A stretch of DNA of 64,000 nucleotides from positions 1 to 64,000 of the forward strand of contig NZ_JAKCWP010000004.1 of assembly GCF_028767125.1 (NCBI RefSeq), read 5' to 3'. Position numbers and translations under genes: made by a program. The stretch is from Chelativorans sp. YIM 93263 (GTDB taxonomy: Bacteria; Pseudomonadota; Alphaproteobacteria; Rhizobiales; Rhizobiaceae). The notes under the pieces are model-generated. The model had not been told where the DNA came from, did not search any database, and saw only the letters and a program-made list of their open reading frames with translations. Shown in pieces: positions 9,268 through 17,781 of this stretch (position 1 is its first letter; each line of letters begins with the position of its first letter).

Positions 9268-10881
9268 TCAGTGAACCTGGGCCCAGTAGAACAGGACCTG
9301 GTTGTCCGAACGCTGAACGATATCGACGTTCGACCGCTTACCCCATGCTAGGGACTGCTGGTGCAGCGGGATATGCGACGTCTCGCTGGTCAGGATCTCA
9401 TAGGCCTGCTTGATCATCGCGTCGCGTTTTTCGATGTCCGTTTCGACCACGATATCCTTTGCCAGCGCGTCGACCTCTTCGTTGCAGTAGCCGCCGAGGT
9501 TGAACGGTCCGCCAGCGCCGGACTCATCGCGGCAGGTCGCCAGGTTGGTCAGAACATTCCACGAATCGAACGAACTCGGCGTCCAGCCCAAGAGAAAGAA
9601 GTCCGTGTCATAGCCGCCGGGCGCCAGCACTTTCGCAAAGTACTGCGCCTTAGGTTGCGCATTCAGATCGATGTTCACGCCGATACCCGCGAGCATGGAC
9701 ACAACTGCCTGGCAGATAGCCTCGTCATTGACGTAGCGGTCGTTGGGGCAGTCCATCCCGACCGTAAAGCCGTCCGGATATCCGGCCTCGGCCAGAAGCT
9801 CCTTGGCTGCGTCCGGATCGTAGGGCCAACGCTCGAACTCGCCCGAATCGGCGAAGAGTTCGTTGGCGATGAGCAGCGGCACCGGCGTAGCAAGGTCGCG
9901 CATTACGCGTGTCTTGATCGCATCGATGTTGATGGCCTGGTAGAAGGCTTTGCGGACTCGCGCGTCTCGAAACGGATTCTCACCCTCGACGTCGGAGGTC
10001 GGCAGTTCATCCCGGATCTGGTTGAAGCCGAGATGGATGACGCGCAGTTCCGGTCCTGTCAAAACGTCGGTATCTGGGTTGGAATCCACACGACTGATAT
10101 CCTGGACCGGCACTGGTTCGATCAGATCGACATCGCCCGACAGCAGCGCTGCAACGCGAGTGGCGTCGGACGCGATCGGCGTGAACACGACCTGATCCAG
10201 ATTGTGTTCGACCTCACCCCACCAGTCTTCGTTGACTGTGTAGATGGTCTTCACGCCCGGCTCGTGGCTATCAATCTGGAAAGGCCCCGTGCCGTTTGCC
10301 ATGTAGGCCGCTTCACCCGGATTCGTGTCCCGCGCGGAGATCGGGTTGGTCAACCCGTTTTCCTCGGACCACTCCTTGTCCATGATGTACCAGGTGTCCC
10401 ATTCGGCAATGAGAATGGGGTTGGGCGTCTGAAGTTTGACATCCACCGTGTGGTCATCGACCTTGACCCATTCCGAATCCGCCGGAATGCGGGTTTTCAT
10501 ATCGGAATTCTCAGCCCGCACGCGCTCGGCGGAGAAGATGACGTCGTCCGCCGTGAACGGATTGCCGTTTGCGAAGGTCACATCCTCGCGAAGATGGAAG
10601 CGCCAATGCAGCGGCTCGAGCATTTCCCAGCTTTCGGCAAGGCCGGGAATGATCTCCAGATCCTCGTCGCGCTTGGTCAGACCTTCATACACGTTGCCGA
10701 GCATACCCAGCGTGAAGGTCTCGTTGAGCGAGTACGGATCGAGAGCGTTCAGCGTTCCTTGAAACGCGAAACGCAACGTATTCTCCTCCTGGGCCGTTGC
10801 CCCGGTCACGGATGCCGTCATTGCCGTTGCGGCAATGATCGCCGCCCGGAGCGATCGGGCTCCTGCAATTTTCCTTCCCAT
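9268..10881 (-). CDS. dppA: Peptide ABC transporter substrate-binding protein (SBP_bac_5)
   Basis: Periplasmic binding protein of 537 residues. The signal peptide (about 1-29) ends before QEENTLRF. Family segments are TLNALDPYSLNETFTLGMLGN, the LAESWEM...WRFHLREDVTF block, FTADDVIFSAERV, RKAFYQAINID, and PLHQQSLAWGKR near the C-terminus. The ATG at 10881 was chosen over the TTG/ATG frame extension because the predicted signal peptide starts there. It is the first gene of the minus-strand importer operon and determines specificity, probably for peptides or peptide-like amides given the M20 hydrolase next door. Confidence 0.92.
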   Translation of the reverse strand: MGRKIAGARSLRAAIIAATAMTASVTGATAQEENTLRFAFQGTLNALDPYSLNETFTLGMLGNVYEGLTKRDEDLEIIPGLAESWEMLEPLHWRFHLREDVTFANGNPFTADDVIFSAERVRAENSDMKTRIPADSEWVKVDDHTVDVKLQTPNPILIAEWDTWYIMDKEWSEENGLTNPISARDTNPGEAAYMANGTGPFQIDSHEPGVKTIYTVNEDWWGEVEHNLDQVVFTPIASDATRVAALLSGDVDLIEPVPVQDISRVDSNPDTDVLTGPELRVIHLGFNQIRDELPTSDVEGENPFRDARVRKAFYQAINIDAIKTRVMRDLATPVPLLIANELFADSGEFERWPYDPDAAKELLAEAGYPDGFTVGMDCPNDRYVNDEAICQAVVSMLAGIGVNIDLNAQPKAQYFAKVLAPGGYDTDFFLLGWTPSSFDSWNVLTNLATCRDESGAGGPFNLGGYCNEEVDALAKDIVVETDIEKRDAMIKQAYEILTSETSHIPLHQQSLAWGKRSNVDIVQRSDNQVLFYWAQVH

Positions 10882-11167
10882 ACGGTCTTCCCCTTCTCTT
10901 CGATGAGTGATTGTTTTTATTTTATCTGGATAATGTCTACCGAAACGATGCCGTGTACACAACATGCGAGCAACCCGCGATCAATATAGCGCCAGTTGAG
11001 GCTTGGCTTCCGCAGCTATGTTTTGCGCCACGCTTCATCGAGCGAAGCGGGGTCGTTGCGATCGCTGGCGAATTCGCGGGAAATCGGACGGGCGATTAGG
11101 CGACGATTGCCCTCTTGAATATACACGTTCCTGATAGCCTCTAACCCGAAGAACCGGAACCAGCAGA

Positions 11168-11968
11168 TTATACCCCGATAGAGCCGAGCGCTTCAGCGCG
11201 AGCCTGCAGCGAAGATTGCGCGCGTATGGTGCCGGCCTGCGAAAGCAGCGTGTTGACTTCCTCGGTGGCTAGCCCGGTAAGCCCGAGCGCACGCGCCTCG
11301 TTGTCCCGATCCAGTAAGCCGTAAATGAGTATGACATTGCGCTTGTGCTGAAGGTTGGCGTCGGGATTGGACGCGACCCTTTGGACGATCGGCAGCGCCT
11401 GGGCATCATCGTTGGCCAGCGCTGCCGCGAGCGCCATGTTGATCTGGACATCCAGATCGTCGGGCGCGAGCGAAAGCGCACGAGCGAACGTGTTCATTGC
11501 CGGCTGGGTCTGGCCTGCAAAGGTTTGCGCCACGCCGAGGCGGTTGTAGGCTTGGCTGGTGTTGACGCTCTGAGCACCCTCGGAAAGCGTTCTTATACCC
11601 GCTTCTGCATCGCCCTGATCGATCATCGCCCAGCCCAGTCCGACGAGGGCCGGGCCATACTTTGGTGAACGCGATAGGGCGGCGCGGTAGGCCTCCATTG
11701 CTTCGTCCGGATAGCCCGAACGCATGTAGACGTCTCCCAGACCGACAAACGTGCTGGCTGGAGCACCCGGTAGCGCAGCAGCCTGTTCGTAAAGTGTGAT
11801 AGCGGTTTCCCATTCGCCGCGCTGCTCGAGATCCGCCGCGAGACTCATGAGGCGAGAGGATTGGCTTGCCGGCTCCGCGCTCGTGTCTTCGCTTCCGCCT
11901 TGCGTTGTAGCGCAACCGGTAAGCGCGATCGCACTCATCACAAGCACAACCGCCATGCGTCGTCGCAT
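11168..11968 (-). CDS. TPR lipoprotein, TadD/PilF-like (candidate pilotin or assembly factor)
   Basis: Lipoprotein of 266 residues with a signal peptide and the lipobox LTGC near residue 20, followed by TPR repeats (AITLYEQAAALPG, VYMRSGYPDEAMEAYRAALS, AMNTFARALSLAPDDLDVQINMA). The organisation is that of TadD, the TPR lipoprotein of Tad/Flp pili, which like PilF/PilW pilotins helps outer-membrane secretin assembly. GGGAG stands before the ATG at 11968; ATG at 11974 is an alternative. It follows the CpaC-type secretin and CpaD-like genes, separated from them by the oppositely oriented sctU. No Tad pilus motor, pilin or peptidase genes are nearby, so recruitment to the T3SS is inferred. Confidence 0.7.
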   Translation of the reverse strand: MRRRMAVVLVMSAIALTGCATTQGGSEDTSAEPASQSSRLMSLAADLEQRGEWETAITLYEQAAALPGAPASTFVGLGDVYMRSGYPDEAMEAYRAALSRSPKYGPALVGLGWAMIDQGDAEAGIRTLSEGAQSVNTSQAYNRLGVAQTFAGQTQPAMNTFARALSLAPDDLDVQINMALAAALANDDAQALPIVQRVASNPDANLQHKRNVILIYGLLDRDNEARALGLTGLATEEVNTLLSQAGTIRAQSSLQARAEALGSIGV

Positions 11969-12021
11969 ATTCATCTCCCACCCATCGCGCGCGGCTTGAC
12001 AGCCCCTCCGCAGAATGCCCA

Positions 12022-12053
12022 TTTCGCCTATCATGAGCAGGTCATAGGCGAAA
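12022..12053. promoter_or_regulatory. Perfect inverted repeat directly upstream of sctU
   Basis: TTTCGCCTAT (12022-12031) and ATAGGCGAAA (12044-12053) are perfect 10-bp arms around a 12-base spacer, ending 3 bases before the sctU ATG and lying in the 88-base divergent gap to the TPR lipoprotein gene. The spacer holds the only SD-like bases (AGCAGG). It may be an operator for the divergent pair or an mRNA hairpin limiting sctU translation. Confidence 0.5.
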
Positions 12054-12056
12054 CCC

Positions 12057-13100
12057 ATGACGCAGGAAAGTGAGGAAAAACAACTTCCTCCCACTGAAAA
12101 GAAACTCAGGGAAGCGCGGCGCAAGGGACAAGTGCCGCAAAGCCGCGATCTGCCGTCGGGTTTGTCTATCTTCGCGGCCCTGACATACCTTTTCTTTGCG
12201 TGGCCCGTTATGTCCGACAGGCTTGTCGAACTGATGGACACGATCGCCAGCCGGCAGAACGATGATTTTGCCGAGGCAAGCGCCTTTGCCGTGCATCAGA
12301 CGCTGATGACGGTGCTGGCGATAATCACGCCGCTGGTGGCCATCACGGCTGCGACCGTGATTATTTTCGGCATTTTTGCGACGGGCGGCCCGGTCTTCTC
12401 TTTCGAGCCTCTCAAGCCGCAGTTTGAAAAGGTAAGTCCGGTTCAGGGCTTCAAGCGGCTGTTTTCGCTCCGCAACCTGGTCGAGTTCGGAAAGAACCTG
12501 CTCAAGGTCGTATTCCTCACCGGACTTTTGACCTTGATCCTGCTGAATTGGCTGCAGCCGCTTTTCGAGGCACCCGGGTGTGGCACGTCCTGCCTGGCAG
12601 GAACGGTCGTGGGTATCCTCACCCCGCTTGGAATAGCGGCCGCACTCGCCTTCGTCGTTATCGGCTTTCTCGACATACCGATTCAAAGTTGGCTGTTCCG
12701 GCGCGACATGCGCATGACGCGCACGGAGTACAAGCGCGAACGAAAGGACATCGAGGGCGACCCGCAGATTAGGCAGGAGTTGCGGCGTCAGCGCCGCGAC
12801 GCAGTTACGCGGCCAGTCAAGCGGGGTTTGGAGAACGCATCTCTGGTTGTTTACCACGGGGACCGTTCGGTAGCGCTGAGATACGTTGCGGGAGAGACGC
12901 CGATTCCGGTCATTGTCGCCAAGGATGAGGGACCCGCCGTCGCTCTGTCGCTTTCTCGTGCGCGCAGCCGCGGATGTCCTGTGGTCGAGGATGCGGCACT
13001 CATCGAGGCGTTGTTCCCGAACGCGCGGGTCGGAAATGACTTGCGTGAAGATCTCTTCCCACTAATTGCGCGATATCTCGTGCGGTTTGGCCTCGTGTGA
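12057..13100 (+). CDS. sctU: T3SS export-apparatus switch protein SctU (FlhB family) with degenerate cleavage motif
   Basis: 347-residue inner-membrane SctU/FlhB homologue. The N-terminus (PPTEKKLREARRKGQVPQSRDL) is canonical, four membrane helices follow, and FKRLFSLRNLVEFGKNLLK is the typical inter-helix segment. The cytoplasmic domain has RMTRTEYKRERKDIEGDP and IPVIVAKDEG. In characterised SctU/FlhB proteins the NPTH loop self-cleaves between N and P to switch substrate class. At the aligned position (residues 266-269, bases 12852-12863) this protein has YHGD, flanked by LVV and RSVALRY, which match the flanks of VI.NPTHYAVALKY. Neither Asn nor Pro is present, so autocleavage by the known mechanism seems impossible. 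The gene is separated from sctRST and lies opposite the surrounding minus-strand genes. Confidence 0.92.
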   Translation: MTQESEEKQLPPTEKKLREARRKGQVPQSRDLPSGLSIFAALTYLFFAWPVMSDRLVELMDTIASRQNDDFAEASAFAVHQTLMTVLAIITPLVAITAATVIIFGIFATGGPVFSFEPLKPQFEKVSPVQGFKRLFSLRNLVEFGKNLLKVVFLTGLLTLILLNWLQPLFEAPGCGTSCLAGTVVGILTPLGIAAALAFVVIGFLDIPIQSWLFRRDMRMTRTEYKRERKDIEGDPQIRQELRRQRRDAVTRPVKRGLENASLVVYHGDRSVALRYVAGETPIPVIVAKDEGPAVALSLSRARSRGCPVVEDAALIEALFPNARVGNDLREDLFPLIARYLVRFGLV

Positions 13101-13183
13101 GTGCAGGAAGACCAGGTGCGGCCCCGGTGTCGCCCGAGCCCCCGTTAGCATTACTGTTGTGAACTGGCAGTCATGATAGTCAG

Positions 13184-13234
13184 CGCCCATTCGCGCCCCC
13201 GCTGTCCTGCAGGACAGATGGGCGCGAATGGGCG
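13184..13234. terminator. Long hairpin between convergent sctU and cpaD-like genes
   Basis: CGCCCATTCGCGCCC (13184-13198) pairs perfectly with GGGCGCGAATGGGCG (13220-13234). Between the arms lies a second perfect palindrome, CTGTCCTGCAGGACAG (13202-13217). Together they form one extended stem of over 20 bp. The position between convergent genes and the lack of a coding frame suggest a bidirectional terminator. Confidence 0.7.
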
Positions 13235-13251
13235 TGGCTGTGGCTGTAAAG

Positions 13252-13692
13252 TTACAGCGCCATGTCTGTCGTGGCCGCGCGTTCATGAGCCCCGCCGAGC
13301 GCGTCGCCTTCTTCATAAATGTAGCGGCGGGCGGCTCTGGCCGAGGGTGCTGCTGGCGCGGCTCCAAGCGCGCGCCCCTCGATGAGATCACGTTTCTGCT
13401 CTGCCATAAGCTGCAAGTTGTAAGCGTTGGCACAGCCGGGCGGCAGGTGCGGTCCCAGTTGCGGAACAACCGTCATATGGGTTTCCGCCGGTTCCGGTGA
13501 CTGATCCGCAGGTGCGCCGAGACAGGCCTCCGGTACCAGAACCGATTGGCCGACGCCCTTTCCGGTGCTCATATAATTGTTCGAAGGCATGTAGGCGAAA
13601 TTCGATGATACATCCCTCGGCGTGTTCGTGCAGCCGGCCATGACAAAAAGGGACAACACCGCAGCGGCGCGAAATTGGTTTACTGTAGGCAT
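13252..13692 (-). CDS. CpaD-like lipoprotein (Tad pilus family) in T3SS locus
   Basis: 146-residue lipoprotein with signal peptide and lipobox VMAGC near residue 21. The central segment LPPGCANAYNLQLMAEQKR followed by DLIEGRAL resembles the CpaD hallmark (G-C-A-N-x-N-L near a D-L-x-x-G-R). CpaD is the outer-membrane-associated lipoprotein that works with the CpaC/RcpA secretin. The protein is shorter than typical CpaD (about 200-230 residues). GGGAG precedes the ATG. It lies 13 bases behind the CpaC-type secretin gene, matching the usual cpaC-cpaD order in Tad loci. Assignment is from motif memory, not a search. Confidence 0.72.
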   Translation of the reverse strand: MPTVNQFRAAAVLSLFVMAGCTNTPRDVSSNFAYMPSNNYMSTGKGVGQSVLVPEACLGAPADQSPEPAETHMTVVPQLGPHLPPGCANAYNLQLMAEQKRDLIEGRALGAAPAAPSARAARRYIYEEGDALGGAHERAATTDMAL

Positions 13693-13705
13693 CGGTGTTC
13701 TCCCG

Positions 13706-15037
13706 TTACTTTACGATCATTCCGACGTCGGATGCGCTTTTCTTGCGCGGTTTTGGCGCCGGTCTATCCATGGGCGTTGCAAGCTTGTCATGGCTGACGG
13801 GCTCGACCAGAAAGGGCGTGATGAGGATGACGAGCTCGGTCTCTTCCCGCTGATAACGCTGGGATTGGAAGAGCGCGCCAAGAACAGGTACATCGCCTAG
13901 AACCGGGAATTTCTGAAGATTGCGTGTCAATCTTTGCTGGAACAGACCGGCAAGAGCAAAGGTTTGGCCGCTCGCAACTTCCACAGTCGTATCCGCACGA
14001 CGCACCACAAAGCTGGGCAAGGTCAGGCCCTCGACGGAAACGCTCCCGCTCTCCGACAGCGAACTGACCTCCGGTTGGACGTTGAGCGCAATCCGATTTC
14101 CCCCCAGAAGCGTCGGCGTGAAACCAAGCGAGACGCCGAACGTTTTATAGCTGACGGTTATGGAATCGTTGCCCTGCGGCATGGGAACGGGCACCTCGCC
14201 ACCAGCCAGGAAACTTGCTGTCTGGCCGCTGACGGCGGTGAGATTTGGTTCTGCAAGGATCTTGACGATCCCGTTACGCTGCAAAGCCTCCAGAAACACC
14301 TCGATGTTCACATCACTCGTGCCGATGCTAAATCCGAGATTGGGGTCCGCGGTACCGCCTTGCTTGAACATCCCAAAGCTGAAGCCGCCATCGCTGATGG
14401 TGGTGTTCCAGTCCAGGCCGTAGGAAAGAAGCTCCGAACGCGAGACTTCCGCGAATCGAACACGGATGTTGACCTGCTGGGAGCCTTCGATTCTGGTGTT
14501 GTTCAGCGGCGGATGATCCGGTGGTGAATATGTGCGTGCCACGCTGTCGATATCGACAGCTTCATCCATGTTACGCACCCTTCCCGTTGCAACAATTCGA
14601 TCGCCGAAGAATGTCAGATCAGTCATTGATGTCGGTTGGAGCCGGTTGCGGGCTTCCGTCGCGGAGCTGTTATCCACGCCGACGCGAAATTCCATCGAAG
14701 CTTCGATCTGCTGGCTGGCAGTGACCGCAATGAGATTGGTCACACCGGGCTTCAATCCAAAAACGTAGATAAGATCAGATGACACGATCTGGAGGTCGGC
14801 AATCGTTGTATCAGCGATAAGAACGGACTCTACGGGCTGATCAAAACGCAAAACCTTGCCTTGGCCTACATACAAATCAACCAGTTGCACGCCGGGCTGT
14901 TGCGCATTCGCTGGAGTGCCACCCCCCTGCAGCACCATGAAAAGGCTGACGAGTGCTATTACAAGCCAGGACACTTCCTGTTGTCGGTCGAGCCAGACCC
15001 CGCCGCAGGCGCGGGGCTCGGTGGCAGAAAAACTCAT
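13706..15037 (-). CDS. Outer-membrane secretin of the Tad/Flp pilus type (CpaC/RcpA)
   Basis: 443 residues. The signal sequence ends near ANAQ. The N-terminal domain (LYVGQGKVLRFDQPVESVLIADTTIADLQIVSSDLIYVFGLKPGVTNLIAV) is the T2SS/T3SS_N2 type found in CpaC. A BON-like ring follows, then the secretin core with VNIRVRFAEVSRSELLSYGLDW, ILAEPNLTAVSGQTASFLAGGEVPVP, FGVSLGFTPTLLGGNRIALNV, and FPVLGDVPVLGALFQSQRYQREETELVILITPFLV. This is CpaC/RcpA architecture rather than SctC. The gene lies downstream of sctV in the same direction and before the CpaD-like gene. It probably supplies the outer-membrane pore of this T3SS, with the separate SctC N-domain protein at 29.3 kb as adaptor (inference). Confidence 0.88.
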   Translation of the reverse strand: MSFSATEPRACGGVWLDRQQEVSWLVIALVSLFMVLQGGGTPANAQQPGVQLVDLYVGQGKVLRFDQPVESVLIADTTIADLQIVSSDLIYVFGLKPGVTNLIAVTASQQIEASMEFRVGVDNSSATEARNRLQPTSMTDLTFFGDRIVATGRVRNMDEAVDIDSVARTYSPPDHPPLNNTRIEGSQQVNIRVRFAEVSRSELLSYGLDWNTTISDGGFSFGMFKQGGTADPNLGFSIGTSDVNIEVFLEALQRNGIVKILAEPNLTAVSGQTASFLAGGEVPVPMPQGNDSITVSYKTFGVSLGFTPTLLGGNRIALNVQPEVSSLSESGSVSVEGLTLPSFVVRRADTTVEVASGQTFALAGLFQQRLTRNLQKFPVLGDVPVLGALFQSQRYQREETELVILITPFLVEPVSHDKLATPMDRPAPKPRKKSASDVGMIVK

Positions 15038-15068
15038 TCTAAAGTTCCCCTCTCAAGCAGTAGGCTAT

Positions 15069-15308
15069 TTAAACGGTTGGTCTAAGTTGGCTCCTTGGAT
15101 CACTTTCGAGCATCTTCGACACATTTAAGGGCGACTTTGGCCCGGCCCTGAAGGGCCCGCGCACAAACTTGCCGGTTGGCGTCGCTGTCGCCGAATGTGC
15201 TCGGCATGTCCTTGCTTCTCGCTCTAAGAGCCGACAGGATTTGCCCCGAGGCGCAGACAAATGGCCACCACTGCTCCTCATGTAATTCGACGGCTCGGGC
15301 ATGTTCAC
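15069..15308 (-). CDS. Small hypothetical ORF coupled to sctV
   Basis: 79 codons starting at a GTG that overlaps the sctV TGA by 4 nt (GTGA), with an ATG two codons later. The product is basic and Ser/Pro-rich with no recognised domain. A competing minus-strand frame over the same DNA reads as a plausible helical peptide (ending ALKCVEDARK) but lacks an ATG, GTG or TTG near its beginning. Either frame, or neither, could be real; third-position base use does not separate them. Confidence 0.3.
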   Translation of the reverse strand: MNMPEPSNYMRSSGGHLSAPRGKSCRLLEREARTCRAHSATATPTGKFVRGPFRAGPKSPLNVSKMLESDPRSQLRPTV

Positions 15309-17452
15309 GTTTGCGCAGCCGGGAGCGATTTTGGTCGCTCTCGTGCCTCCACCCGCTGTTGCCGGCTGGTTATGGTGGCCAGTGGCTGGACGTTGAGTTC
15401 CGGCGCGAGTTCCTGATACGAAAGCACCGGGAGTTTCACCTTCTGGCGCGTTAGCAGACTGCGCACGTGACGCCGCACATCCATTCCCGTCAGAACCACC
15501 GGGGCGGTTCCGGCCGTCGCCTTTGAAAGCGCCTCTTCTATCTGCTGGGCGATGAACCGCGCCTCGTCGTCGCCGATATTGACGAATCCACCGGCGGATG
15601 TGTTTTGGACCGCCTTTCGCAATGCTTCTTCCGCCGAAGGCTGCAGGATGTAGGCGGCAATGATCCCGTCGCGGTCGGCCATACGAAAGCTGATCTGACG
15701 CCTCAGCGCGATGCGCACATACTCACACAAAAGTGCCGCATCTTTCTCTCGTTGGCCCCATTCGATAAGTGCTTCCAGTATGATGCGCAGATTGTTGATT
15801 GGAATGTCCTCAGCGACGAGCCGGCGCAGGATTTCCGAGAGCTTTTGAAGCGGTACGATCTCCTGTGCCTCGCGAACGAGATCGGCGTATTCATCTTCCT
15901 GCGAAGACAACAGTTTGCGCGTTTCCTGAATGCCGATGAAATGGTCGGCGTAGCCGCGCAATGCGTGCTCGATGACCTGTCCAAGAAATTCCGCATGCTG
16001 AAGATGCCCCAAATTCGCCTTCGCCAGGTTAGCCACGTGGCGGCTTTCAACCCATATCGGCTTCTGCCGGCCTGCTACCGGTGACCCCGTCGTATAAGGC
16101 ACTTCCAGGAGCTCCAGGTCCGTTGGATTTGCGGTGACAAGCACCTGATCGCGTGGAGCCTCCACGGAGAGAATGGGGGCGCCTTCAAGATCGACCCGCA
16201 TGCGATTGGATTCAATTCCGTCGTCGACATAGGTACCGATGGACGGCACTTCGATGCCGAGGTCGGCCTTGAGGGCCGCCCGGACCTGTTCACATCGCGC
16301 GCTGAGCTCTGCCTTTGGCACCAAGTTGCCGAGATCGTTTCCAAGCCACACAACAATGCGGTCCGGTGCGGGCAGGCTGGGCGCTTTCTCGTATTCCAAT
16401 GGTCGGGGTTCGGCGTCTGCCGGTGTTTGATCCTGATCCTCGGTTGACGGGGTAACGTTGACCGGTTTGGTCTCGCCTGGGCGCCGGTAAATTCCATAGG
16501 CGCCAGCCCCCAGGATTGCGCCCAGGATGAGAAATACCAGCGAGGGGAAGCCTGGCACCAGGCTCAAGGCTACGAGAATAACGGCACCGAAGGTGAGGGT
16601 TCTGGCGTCACGCAGCAATTGTCCGGTGATTTGCCGGCCAAGGTCGCCCTGATCTTCCGCTCCCGTGACCCGTGTAATCATCGTACCCGAAGCCACGGAA
16701 ATCAGCAGCGCCGGGATTTGTGCAACAAGGCCGTCTCCCACCGTCAAAAGGGAGTAGGTCTGCATGGCGTCACCGAGCGACATACCCCGCTGCAGCGTTC
16801 CGACGGCAAAACCGCCGATCAGATTGACCAGGATTATGAGAATGCCGGCGATCACATCGCCTTTGACGAACTTCATGGCGCCATCCATCGCGCCATAGAG
16901 TTGGCTTTCATGCTCGAGTTGCTTGCGCAGGCGCCGAGCCTCGGCCTGGTCGATATCGCCATTGCGCAGTTCGGCATCAATGCTCATCTGTTTGCCCGGC
17001 AAAGCGTCGAGCATGAAACGCGCAGCCACTTCGGCGACTCGTTCCGCGCCCTTGGCAATCACCACGAACTGCGCGACCGTAATGATGAGGAAGATGACGA
17101 GCCCGACCGCGATACTGCCGCCGACGACGAAGGCGCCGAAGGCCGTCACGATCTCGCCCGCGTCGGCCTGAAGGAGGATGAGCCGCGTCGTGGTGATGGT
17201 AATGGCAAGGCGAAAGAGCGTCGCCAACAGGATCACCGACGGCAGCGACGAAAATTGCAGGGGATGCGTGACGTAAAGCGCCGCAAGCAGGATCAACACA
17301 CTGAATGCGATGTTGGCCGTAATGAGAATGTCCACAAGCCACGTCGGCAGCGGAATCAGCATCATCGTCACTGCGACGAGCATAAGGACGGCGACAACCA
17401 GATCGCTGCGCCGGGAAAGCTTCGACAGGAACGGCAGAATCCGTTCAAGCAC
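15305..17452 (-). CDS. sctV: T3SS export gate protein SctV (FlhA family)
   Basis: 715 residues from a GTG at 17452 preceded by AGGAGG. The N-terminal half carries about eight membrane helices with the canonical FSSLPSVILLATLFRLAI...TTRLILLQ block, the FHIPEP-region equivalent (RFMLDALPGKQMSIDAELRNGDIDQAEARRLR), and GDGLVAQIPALLISVASGTMITRV. The C-terminal cytoplasmic domain forms the nonameric ring that receives export substrates. The start overlaps the end of sctY by 8 nt. Two upstream in-frame ATG codons would place the start inside sctY and are less likely. Confidence 0.95.
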   Translation of the reverse strand: MLERILPFLSKLSRRSDLVVAVLMLVAVTMMLIPLPTWLVDILITANIAFSVLILLAALYVTHPLQFSSLPSVILLATLFRLAITITTTRLILLQADAGEIVTAFGAFVVGGSIAVGLVIFLIITVAQFVVIAKGAERVAEVAARFMLDALPGKQMSIDAELRNGDIDQAEARRLRKQLEHESQLYGAMDGAMKFVKGDVIAGILIILVNLIGGFAVGTLQRGMSLGDAMQTYSLLTVGDGLVAQIPALLISVASGTMITRVTGAEDQGDLGRQITGQLLRDARTLTFGAVILVALSLVPGFPSLVFLILGAILGAGAYGIYRRPGETKPVNVTPSTEDQDQTPADAEPRPLEYEKAPSLPAPDRIVVWLGNDLGNLVPKAELSARCEQVRAALKADLGIEVPSIGTYVDDGIESNRMRVDLEGAPILSVEAPRDQVLVTANPTDLELLEVPYTTGSPVAGRQKPIWVESRHVANLAKANLGHLQHAEFLGQVIEHALRGYADHFIGIQETRKLLSSQEDEYADLVREAQEIVPLQKLSEILRRLVAEDIPINNLRIILEALIEWGQREKDAALLCEYVRIALRRQISFRMADRDGIIAAYILQPSAEEALRKAVQNTSAGGFVNIGDDEARFIAQQIEEALSKATAGTAPVVLTGMDVRRHVRSLLTRQKVKLPVLSYQELAPELNVQPLATITSRQQRVEARERPKSLPAAQT

Positions 17453-17780
17453 GTGCTTCGTCCTCCTGCCCGGCAAGGAACTTCCGGAAAGACGCACGTG
17501 CTTCATCCGTCCGTCCGGCAAGCGTCAATGCGCGGCTCCTCAACAAGGCGAGGGCGGGATGTCGGGCAGTGTCTTCCATGGTCTCCAGCCGCTCGATCGT
17601 AGCCAATGCCTTATCCGCTTCGCCATCACGAACAAGAAGATGCGCGAGAGTACGCAGGATGCCGGAATCCTCGGGAGCGAGTTGAACTGCAATCAGCAAA
17701 TAGGCCACCCCTCGCTTCACCTGTCCGTGACTGCCGTAGAGGTGACCGAGAACATGCAGCAGATGCACCGTGTCACGCAC
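17445..17780 (-). CDS. sctY: SctY-like TPR protein (YscY family candidate)
   Basis: 111 residues built from TPR-like helices (LLHVLGHLYGSHGQVKRGVA, LTLAGRTDEARASFRKFLAG). Length, helix pattern and C-terminal motif are like YscY, the TPR chaperone that binds YscX in the Ysc-family T3SS. Position agrees: in Yersinia yscX-yscY precede the sctV homologue directly, as here. The alternative is a YscG-like needle chaperone. Assignment rests on remembered sequence and synteny. Confidence 0.65.
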   Translation of the reverse strand: MRDTVHLLHVLGHLYGSHGQVKRGVAYLLIAVQLAPEDSGILRTLAHLLVRDGEADKALATIERLETMEDTARHPALALLRSRALTLAGRTDEARASFRKFLAGQEDEARA

Positions 17781-17781
17781 G

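Noticed and set aside
9361-10989. 542-codon plus-strand frame over the peptide-binding protein gene
   Set aside because: Shadow of dppA, which has a signal peptide and family motifs.
11168-15037. A Tad/Flp pilus locus
   Set aside because: Only the secretin, CpaD-like and TadD-like genes occur; pilin, prepilin peptidase, ATPase and inner-membrane platform genes are missing, while T3SS genes are interleaved.
16619-17602. 327-codon plus-strand frame over sctV
   Set aside because: Antisense shadow, extremely His/Arg/Asp-rich, no start signal.
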